This document shows positions 33,541 through 41,942 of a DNA stretch of 64,000 nt, piece by piece (the first letter of the stretch is position 1; every line of letters begins with the position of its first letter). The stretch is from Fragilaria crotonensis (taxonomy: Eukaryota; Bacillariophyta; Fragilariophyceae; Fragilariales; Fragilariaceae), in NCBI GenBank assembly GCA_022925895.1, contig JAKSYS010000193.1:26794-90793 (forward strand), written 5' to 3'. Made by a program: the position numbers and the translations under genes. The notes beneath the pieces are model-generated. The model was not told the origin of the DNA. It made no database searches and worked only from the letters and a program-made list of their open reading frames with translations.

Positions 33541-33931
33541 TGTGAGACCCTCATTGACTCGCTTGGGAGTCGAGTTAGTGCAGAACCGACGGGAACAGAA
33601 GAGGAGAGCACGACAGCATAATGAACAAGAGCGCGGCGGTATCAAGAGGTGCGCGTCGCGATGGTATCGATGTCAGTGATGGTGATGTCGTGAGTCGTTG
33701 GTGTGGACGAAGCAATAACTGTACCTCTTCACCCCTACGATCATAGACCGGCAAGAATGCAGTGGAGGTAATAGTTTTAGGCTAAGTTAAAGTTGTGAGC
33801 CGATGGAGTACATCGGCCTTAAGCTAAACTAGTCGGAGTTGCGCATGCGTCATGCATGTCAATGACTGTAGATAGTAGACTGTGCGCGATTAGACAATTG
33901 CACAGTAGCAAGAATGAAATATGCACTGACA
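33541..33931 (-). repeat. Copia LTR3 (older, diverged)
   Basis: A 391-bp LTR starting TGTGAGACCC and ending GCACTGACA. It lacks about 25 bp present near the start of LTR1/LTR2 and carries many substitutions, so it is older. It is the 5' LTR of the partial second Copia copy. Confidence 0.85.
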
Positions 33932-34069
33932 GCAAAACGTACGAAAATGGCCATCTTTAAATAAAGACAGATTGGTCTTTAATTGAAGATACCCCTGGCG
34001 CTTAGACACTAGGCCATAACAAGATCACTAAAGCAAACACTTTCATGCCCATTCTCGGGGCAAAAAATT

Positions 34070-35850
34070 AGCCCAAATTGGCAGTGGCTTGTCCCCAGTT
34101 TGAAGCCCAGAGAATCACAGTCATTGTAAATTGTCCTGTTATGGAATCATTGCCGTATATCTAACTGAAAACTAAGAAATTCCTTTGTCGGCATGACAAA
34201 ACCCCATTGAGCAGCTGCCACTCCCATGTTTGGCAATATATCCAAATGCATCTGAATAAGGGGCCAATCCAAAGTGATCCACTTTGAAGCCCAAGGAATC
34301 ACAATCATTGCAAAATATCCTGTCAGCAAAGAATAAGTGGCATGCATCTGACAAGACACCAAAAGAAATTCTATGTCTGCATGAAAGAAACCCATTGAGT
34401 ACCTATCATTCTTGGCTGTCCTTGTCAAAAATTGTGATTGCAGCCCAACAAGGATAGAGTACGCAGTTGCTTGTCCCCAGTTTGAAGCCCAGGGAATCAC
34501 ATTCAATGCCAATTGTTCTGTGAAAGAATCATTGTGATTGTTACGACAAGACACCCAGGCATTTGTTTGACTGCACTACAAAAAGCCATTGAGCAGTTGT
34601 CACTCTTGTCCTTGTCAGAAATTATCATTGTCATGCATCTGACAAGGCACTCAGACATATGTTTGACTTGCATTACAAAACCCCACTGAGCAGTTGTCAC
34701 TCCTGCCCCTGTCAGAAATTGTGATTGTATCCCAAGATTGGGGAAATGGAAAGTTGTCCCCAGTTTGAAGCCCAGGGAATCACATTCAATGCCAAATGTT
34801 CTGTAATAGAATCATTGTCATTGTTGCCACAAGACACCCAGGCATTTGTTTGACTGCACTACAAAAAGCCATTGAGCAGTTGTCACTCTTGTCCTTGTCA
34901 GAAATTGTGATTGCAACCAAAGGTGAGACAAATTGGCAGTTGCATGTCCCCAGTTTGAAGCCCAAGGAATCACATTCAATGCAATGAGTCTTGTCATAGC
35001 ATCATTGTCATGCATCTGACAAGGCACTCAACATATGTTTGACTGCATGACAAAACCCCACTGAGCAGTTGTCACTCCTGCCCCTGTCAGAAATTGTGAT
35101 TGTATCCCATGATTGGGGAAATGGAAAGTTGTCCTTAGTTTGAAGCCCAGGGAATCACATTCAATGCCAAATGGTCTGTGATAGAATCATTGTCATGGTT
35201 GACACAAGACACTCAGGCATTGGCTTGACTGCACTACAAAAAGCCTTTGAGCAGTTGTCACTCTTGTCCTTGTCAGAAATTGTGATTGCAGCCCGAGGTG
35301 AGACAAATTGGCAGTTGCTTGTCCCCAGTTTGAAGCCCAAGGAATCACATTCATTGCAAGGAGTCTTGTCATAGCATCATTGTCATGCATCTGACAAGGC
35401 ACTCAGACATTTGTTTGACTGCATGACAAAACCCCACTGAGCAGTTGTCACTCCTGCCCCTGTCAGAAATTGTGATTGTATCCCAAGATTGGGCAAATGG
35501 AAAGTTGTCCCCAGTTTGCAGCCCAGGGAATAACATTCAATGCCAAATGGTCTGTGATAGAATCATTGTCATGGTTGCCACAAGACACTCAGGCATTGGC
35601 TTGACTGCACTACAAAATGCCATTGAGCAGTTGTCACTCTTGTCCTTGTCAGAAATTGTGATTGCAGCCCAAGGTGAGACAAATTGGCAGTTGCTTGTCC
35701 CCAGTTTGAAGCCCAAGGAATCACATTCATTGCAAAGAGTCTGCTTGTCATTGCATGATTGTCATGCATCTAACAAGGCACTCAGCAGACATTTGTTTGA
35801 CTGCATGACAAAACCCCACTGAGCAGTTGTCACTCCTGCCCCCATCTAAG
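34070..35850. repeat. Satellite array, about 188-bp monomers in alternating dimers
   Basis: The phrase CCCAGTTTGAAGCCCA recurs with small changes near 34095, 34478, 34757, 34948, 35137, 35324, 35512 and 35700, with a partial match near 34280. The last five intervals are 187-191 bp. Each monomer also holds GGAATCACATTCA, GAGCAGTTGTCACTC and TGTCAGAAATTGTGATTG. Two monomer types alternate (one with ACTACAAAAAGCC, one with CATGACAAAACCCC), giving a higher-order period of about 377 bp. The left end is more diverged than the right. No spacer-like unique sequence separates the units. Confidence 0.85.
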
Positions 35851-36518
35851 GGCACAAGGATGAGGTTCAACATTATTAACTTAAGTTTTTTTTCATTTAA
35901 ATGAATTAAATTACATATGTATGTATTCTGTTCGTTATTCGGTTATGTGTTTGCGTAAATCTGAGTAAATTAAAAAGTTGTTATTCATTGTTTTCTTACA
36001 TACGCAATACATACATCTAAGGGCCAAAAATCGAAATAATGCAGTACTTACGAATGCTCAAGTTCGTACAAACTTAAAAAGGTAGATATTTAGCCGATTT
36101 TAGTACATAACCACAATTTTGTTTCCATATTTTTCCACAAGCTCATACATCCGTACTCGTTAATATACGTGTTTGTCTATTTATTCAAATTAGTCGTTCT
36201 ACGTGTTTCTCAACCTATGTACTAATCAGTACCAAATCACGTCTAAGGATTCGGATTGACATTTGAGTTGGTATTTCTGAAGTCAATACGGATAAATGAG
36301 ATTTGTGTTTCTTCCTTATGTGTGCGCTCAAACACGTCATCCCTGTTTGTCAGTATGCATGACCAGTTTTCATTGGTTGTCCATGAATTAATGTTGATAT
36401 TGTTAGCCAGTGTTGTGAAAGCAGCCGTTTGATGACACACCCACTTGCAAACACGCAGTGACGCAAACACCACGTTTATTATCTCTCACAACATAAACAA
36501 TTCAATCACTCTCAAAAC
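35851..36518. other. AT-rich leader between satellite and transposase A
   Basis: No gene seen. Very AT-rich. The word CATCTAAGGGC occurs twice (about 35842 and 36011). This stretch should contain the left end and promoter of the transposase-A element, but no inverted repeat was found by eye. Confidence 0.4.
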
Positions 36519-39360
36519 ATGTCAGGATTTGTATGCTACAACCCGCATTGTATGAGCCGTCACAAACTGTTCACAACAGAAAAGGCATTCACAATCCATT
36601 TTCAGCGGTCACCGACATGTTTAGCTTTTCTCCGTCGCGGCCATTCAACAACCACAACACCAGTTGCGCAATATCGCGTTGACGCAACCTTTGATGAAAG
36701 CGTTTTACAAGTACCAAACGTCCCAAGCATTTGCGTTGCGAAGTGGTAAATGACTTGTACAATCGTGCAGCTCCATCGTCGTTGAACGCACTGCCAGCAT
36801 TGTTGCCACCCGTCATTCATATGACGGAATCACCGTTGATGATATAAATGACATTCAAAATCTTGTGGATGAACCCAATGATATACCTGAATGTCCAACA
36901 CGTCATGATAGAGTTGCCGCATCACAATTTATGTTTTCTACGGATCAAAAATGGACCATTTCATTGTTAAAGATATTGGATGACATAAATGCGCCTGATT
37001 ATGCGTTTGAATCGGTCTTAAATGGGCCAGACATGCCCACGCAGATGGGTACTCATTTAATCCCGTCGGTGGGCAATCGCGATTGAAAAATGTGGATGTT
37101 CTGTTTCAATCTGTGACAAACGCACAGAGGCTGTTACCTGCGGTTGTCACTGTGGAGGTGCCGCACGGACCACCGTGCGATGTCATCGCTTATGAATTCG
37201 CACCGCAATTACTTAACTTGTTGCAAAACCCGTCCATCATGACTGCTGAAAATCTATTGATTGATTTGAACAATCCCTTGGTACCATATCAGAGCCCTGA
37301 TGGCAGACTTGGGGATGCGCTTTCTGGGAGTGTGTATCGCGATGCATACCAACGAATGATAACGAATCCGGCACGACAATTATTTGTTCCCATTATCCAA
37401 TGGATCGACCGCACACATGTGACAGGTAATGCCCGATTTTCACTGAAACCATACATGTTCGCGCCAGCTATTTTTAAAGAGGAGTTTCGTCGTAAGCTAC
37501 AGGCCTGGGGATATCATGGCTTCCTCCCAAAAGCAAAATTATCATCCGCACAAAATCAAACTAACATGAAACAAGGTGACAATGTGCGGAACTATCATGC
37601 CCAGTTGGATGCAGTGTTAAGTTCATTTACTTCGGCCGGTCCCTATTTAATGAATGTATCATTGCCAATTGGTCCACAGGGAATCATGCAAGTGGATGTC
37701 GTCACTTGTATTCTGTATGTCATTCAAGACATGCAAGAAGGTGACATGTTGTGTGGTCGATTTGGGTCACATGGAGCAGGCATTCAGCGACATAGTCGTG
37801 CGTGTGATGTCGATCATGAAAATTTGGATAATCCTGAGGTCCAATGTTCTATGCTTTCAGCCCACGATATTGCAGCCATTGCGCGTGATCCCAACGTGGC
37901 AACTCGAAAACGATGGTCACAACATCGTTTGAATAATGTCTTTGATAGCATTCCGATGGCCGACCCAATTCGTGGAATATATGGTGCAACACCGGTTGAA
38001 ACCATGCATGCGTTTCGTAAAGGCATGATCGAAATGGTCACGTTCTTGATTCTTGAAAATGTCCCTCCCAGCCAGTTGGCGGCGTTGGACGCCCTTGCAA
38101 TTCGGTTTCACAATACGCACCGACAAACAATTCGCCGAACGTTTCCTGCAACGGATTTTAGCCAAGGTATCACAAATTTGACAAAAATTTCAGCAGCGGA
38201 ACGTTTGGGTTTGGTATTTTTGTTTGTAATTCTGGCACAATATGATGAAGGATGGCTGATTTTAGAATCCACGTTTGAAATGCGGCGAGTAAGAGCCCAA
38301 AGTGCTGATAAAACGCTGCAGCCGAAGAAGCTGCCAACCTTCCTGCTGTGATTTCTGTCTTTGAGGCAATGTTATGTTTTGATCAATGGCTCAATAAAAC
38401 CTCATACTGGACCCCGCAGCATCATGCAGAATCCAAAATGGTTGTTCAGAATGCCATCAAAACATTAATGTCCATGTGTGTAACTGACATTCCACTGTCC
38501 AAAAACAAATCGTGGAAGTTTCCAAAGTTTCACGAATTGTTGCATTTACTCGACAATATGGAACGGTTTGGTGCTCCAATCAATTATTGTGCGCAACGTC
38601 CAGAATCACTGTTAATTCCAGTTGCCAAAAAGCCTGGCCGCCGAGCACAAAAACGTCACAATGGATCTGCTTACGAACTACAATCTGCGCAACGCTTGTC
38701 GTATTCACTGATGATTAATGCAGTCTATACCAGAATATGGGACACCACAAAAGGTGCCGCTAACGTTCCTGAGAACACCAATCCTCCGACCAGCACTGGC
38801 AAAGCCACTTTTGGAACATTGACATGTGACTTCACAACTGGATATCGGTTGTGTTGGCATACTCAAACCAATGTCTCATTGATGCACATTCCCGATACTG
38901 TATTGCAGTTCTTGAGTTACCAATTTGGTTCAAAGGTGCATGTGTGCACGGAGCTGAGGCACAACGCATCCACGTATCGATGCCATCCATCATTCCAATC
39001 TGGAGGTCCTGTTTATGATTGGATGAATGTGAACTTCAAAACCAAAACGTCCAACAGAGTCTCGGTGCATCCGTGCCGTTTAACTATGGTTGTTGTTACC
39101 AACAATCTGCAACCCATTCGACTGGTTGTCCAAAAGGCTTACACACAACTGGCATCAAATCAGTGCTTCTGACCGAATGGTTAATGTCCGACGATTATAC
39201 CGTTATTGAACCTTCTGATATAGATGGCCCCTGCTTTGCTATTTTGATTAAGGATGATGGCTCTAAAATTTTGCAAACGTTGCCTCGCCATTTGTGGGCA
39301 TCAGAATTTACTGAACCTGTGGACGAGTCAAGCAAATGCTATCTCAAAACAGGGTCATAA
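36519..39360 (+). pseudogene. DDE transposase copy A, Plavaka/CMC-like, frameshifted
   Basis: ATG at 36519. The N-terminus is a C2H2-like finger (CYNPHC...H...C), then KWTISLLKILDDINAPDY. The core frame (37083-38351) has HGPPCDVIAYEF, ENLLIDLNNPL, a first acidic site in IIQWIDRTHVTG, and GATPVETMHAFRKGMIE, which resembles the conserved Glu region of Tnp2/Plavaka transposases. The C-terminal frame 38348-39172 has KFHELLHLLDNMERFGAP and RPESLLIPVAKKPGRR. The final part is in the frame ending at 39360. At least four one-base frame changes separate the parts, one in the AAA of TCTTAAATGGG near 37020. The family assignment is from motif pattern, not alignment. It ends 36 bp from the convergent accessory gene. 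Confidence 0.7.
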
Positions 39361-39396
39361 TAAAATAAATGTTATACTTAATTCATGTAAAAGGTT

Positions 39397-40326
39397 TCAA
39401 TTTATTTCTGTCATCAATGTCATTTTTTCAATCCTCTGCTGTCGCTGTCCTTCATATCGAAAAATGTAACCCCGCCGGAATCCAACAAACTCACTCTTCA
39501 CCAATGGAGTAGAGGTACAATAATTCAAAGCCTCTTCGCAAAGAGGGAGGGCTTTAACCTCATTCGCATCATACACAAATCCTCCATGAATGCAAACGGC
39601 ATGACAACAGCTACCGTCCGATGCAGTCAGAACACCAAGCAAGAGGTTTCGCGCATCGAGGTCAACTCTCCAATCGAATTGTCGAGGCAAACGCCGAATC
39701 ACTATCCAAGTCGGAAGAATGCTTCTCGCATGTTTCACAACATTTTCCAAAGCATCGACAACTGCCCCTTTTAAAATTTCTTCACCGAAATTGTCAATGG
39801 TAGATGCCTCGTCGCAAAAACCTAGCGAAAACAAAGCTGAAGCAAGGGCCTTCGACACACACAAATCTTTTCCATCAGCTTGATTGAAGTGGACAGCAGG
39901 CGCCCCATAACATTGCAAGTTTGGATGGTGGTGCAAGTGAGATGGTTTGTAATCACCGACGGGCACATCCACGAACCCACGTAGATCCCCCATCTTCAAC
40001 TCCTTCACAAATGGTTCACCAAATGCCATACTGACAAACTCTTCCTCCAAAGTTGTCTCCTTATTATTTTCCATTCGACCTAACCATTTCTCTTTTGAAG
40101 TAACAGGCTTTCGAATGACTGACTTTTGCCATTTTGCCTCTTCCTTTTCAAGACGTATTTTCTCATGTTTCTTGATGTTCATTGGACTTCTTGCAACCTT
40201 AGAAGGTGTGGGTGGTGCCTTTGCTGTGACATTCGGCGTCTGGGAATTGTCTGTTCCAAAGCGAAAGTTTGTCGATTCGCTCCGCTGGAAGGTCAGCAAA
40301 TCCAAGCTTCTTTCGCCTCTTGGCAT
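39397..40326 (-). CDS. Papain-fold cysteine-protease-like accessory protein (C-terminal segment)
   Basis: A 309-codon frame from an ATG at 40326. The N-terminal 80 residues are basic and helical. A segment with FVDVPVGDY at 118-126 follows, then a cysteine-protease-like core: candidate Cys156 in DLCVSKALASAL at a helix start, His242 in CCHAVCIHGG, and Asp253/Asn255 in VYDANE. The order Cys, His, Asp/Asn is that of papain-fold proteases (C39-like), the reverse of Ulp1. The partial homologue at 59489-59849 lies at the same place beside transposase B. Coding sequence upstream in another frame overlaps by 128 bp and appears to be the same protein, broken by a frame change between 40199 and 40326. 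The protease assignment is inference from motif order. Confidence 0.65.
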   Translation of the reverse strand: MPRGERSLDLLTFQRSESTNFRFGTDNSQTPNVTAKAPPTPSKVARSPMNIKKHEKIRLEKEEAKWQKSVIRKPVTSKEKWLGRMENNKETTLEEEFVSMAFGEPFVKELKMGDLRGFVDVPVGDYKPSHLHHHPNLQCYGAPAVHFNQADGKDLCVSKALASALFSLGFCDEASTIDNFGEEILKGAVVDALENVVKHARSILPTWIVIRRLPRQFDWRVDLDARNLLLGVLTASDGSCCHAVCIHGGFVYDANEVKALPLCEEALNYCTSTPLVKSEFVGFRRGYIFRYEGQRQQRIEKMTLMTEIN

Positions 40327-41836
40327 TCGTTACATCCTTCTCATTTATGACCTTCTTTGTTGCTTCATAATCAATCACATGGCGAACTTGGGGAGGCACA
40401 TATCGCACACGAACAACTTTATGTTTGGCGATTCTTACTTCAACATCACGTGGAACGTCAGTCCACTTGTCTGTTTGATGCATGTTGATAATATGTTGAA
40501 TGTCCACATCTGCATATTCGCTTCGGACCCATTCTTCATCAACTTTTAGTTCTTCTTCAGAGACCACCATTGTTTTTGGATCTGTTTCGCTTGGTTCTTG
40601 ATAAACCAAGCGAGCATAAAAGCTGTTGTTTGCTTTTTCAAAGCGGAGCCCCTTAACCATCGTAAGGCGAGTAAACATGAACTCGTTCGTCAACTCCTTC
40701 GTAAACTGAGATCGTTCATTCTTGATACCTTTAATCAACTCACGGATGTATTCTTTCTTGGATTCGGAGCAATCTCGGGCTTTCATTTGCTTTGCCCAAA
40801 ACTCAATCGTTTTCTGGTGATCCTTTTCACTTGACCAGTTCCACTTTTCAAAACTCTCTGCAATAAATTTTGAGAGTTCCGCTTTGAAACCTTTGTCGAT
40901 AGTGACAATTGTATCATCTGCAGTCGCTGTAGCATGGTATTTGTGATAGAAGGCCCCAATCGTAGTTGTCGACTGTGTAGAAACCTTTTGCTGTTTGGCT
41001 TCCTCAGTGAGCACGATGTAATCATTGTCGACATCACCATCATCATCATCGCTTTTGAGTCTTCCTTTCTTTCGTTGGGGTACCACATTGTCATCTTCAA
41101 ACAGAACATCATCAAGATGCAATCGTTTCAACAATTCGCCATCTTTGCGCTTCTTTGTGGGGGTTCGAATGTGGAGTTTGATGGGTCCAAGTTTTGAAGG
41201 ATCCTCGATCTTCTTGATTGTGTACCCTGGTTCTTCATCTGCCGACTTGTCTTCTTTTGTTGGTGTGTCTTCAATTTCGATGTCTGCAACGTCGTCTTTT
41301 GTTGGTGTGTGGTCGATTCTGATTTCTGCAACAATAGTGTCAGGATCGATTATTGTCAAATCATCAGCAGAGGCTCTTGCGATTTCATTTGATTGTGAAG
41401 CAACCTGCGTTGCAGCAGCCATCGAAGGCTCTGTCTCTGGCGACATAAAATTGATTTCATTGTCATCAACAGTTTCCCTTAATGCAGCAGAGGCTTTCGC
41501 ATCTGGCGACATTAAATTGATTGTCACATTTTCATCCAGATTCATGGATACACCAGCCCCTCTCTTTGCTGGTGATGATAAATCAAAAGCCTTATCTGCC
41601 TTTTCTGCTGGTGAAGATAAATCAACAATGATATTTCTGTCGGGGCTCTGGGAAACATCAATTGCAGATGAATCACCTTGAGCTGCAGCTTGGTGTCTTT
41701 TCTTTTTCTCTTCATCAATTTGTTTGCGCAGTAGGCGAAGTTTTGGCTTGGACAATGTCTGGCGCTTTTTCATTGTGTCGAAATCGGGCCAAGCAAGTGT
41801 ACTCTGCTTTGTTTCCAAGTATAATGGATTGACCAA
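40199..41836 (-). CDS. Charged linker segment of the accessory protein
   Basis: A 545-codon frame without its own good start: the first ATG is at 41773, but the frame is open upstream to about 41866. Residues 1-250 are disordered, rich in Lys, Asp and Ser, with repeated short motifs of the type DLSSPA, NLMSP and DHTPTK/EDTPTK. A folded, Lys/Glu-rich helical region follows, then a segment ending DEEWVRSEY...WTDVPRDVEV that resembles the FVDVPVGDY segment downstream, so a small module may be repeated. It sits between the GNAT–Ulp1 frame and the papain-like frame on the same strand. The sequence reads as one protein across all three if one-base shifts are allowed. Confidence 0.6.
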   Translation of the reverse strand: MVNPLYLETKQSTLAWPDFDTMKKRQTLSKPKLRLLRKQIDEEKKKRHQAAAQGDSSAIDVSQSPDRNIIVDLSSPAEKADKAFDLSSPAKRGAGVSMNLDENVTINLMSPDAKASAALRETVDDNEINFMSPETEPSMAAATQVASQSNEIARASADDLTIIDPDTIVAEIRIDHTPTKDDVADIEIEDTPTKEDKSADEEPGYTIKKIEDPSKLGPIKLHIRTPTKKRKDGELLKRLHLDDVLFEDDNVVPQRKKGRLKSDDDDGDVDNDYIVLTEEAKQQKVSTQSTTTIGAFYHKYHATATADDTIVTIDKGFKAELSKFIAESFEKWNWSSEKDHQKTIEFWAKQMKARDCSESKKEYIRELIKGIKNERSQFTKELTNEFMFTRLTMVKGLRFEKANNSFYARLVYQEPSETDPKTMVVSEEELKVDEEWVRSEYADVDIQHIINMHQTDKWTDVPRDVEVRIAKHKVVRVRYVPPQVRHVIDYEATKKVINEKDVTNAKRRKKLGFADLPAERIDKLSLWNRQFPDAECHSKGTTHTF

Positions 41837-41942
41837 TTGTTCTTGTTCACTCGTTTTGGGAACACCTCATATTGCATAGCAGCCATCCGATCAAAGAGAA
41901 CAAACCATTCTTGGCGAAGCATAGTAAGATAATCTGCCAATA

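Larger units (their letters stand above)
31007..33931 (-). mobile_element. Second Copia copy, pol mostly deleted
   Basis: An internal region with its own 5' LTR (LTR3) and primer-binding site, homologous to the gag/protease part of the full element but clearly more diverged. It ends abruptly at 31007 in the protease/pre-integrase region, so integrase, RT, RNase H, polypurine tract and 3' LTR are missing. Confidence 0.8.

Noticed and set aside
34147-35822. Several open frames on both strands with similar repeated peptides
   Set aside because: They arise because the satellite monomers repeat. Different monomers use different frames and no start or domain is conserved.
34070-35850. CRISPR-like or spacer-bearing repeat array
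   Set aside because: The whole monomer repeats, with no short repeat and unique spacer pattern, and the DNA is eukaryotic.
41025-41681. 218-codon plus-strand Ser-rich frame
   Set aside because: Antisense of the charged linker of the accessory protein; its composition simply mirrors the Asp/Lys-rich coding strand.
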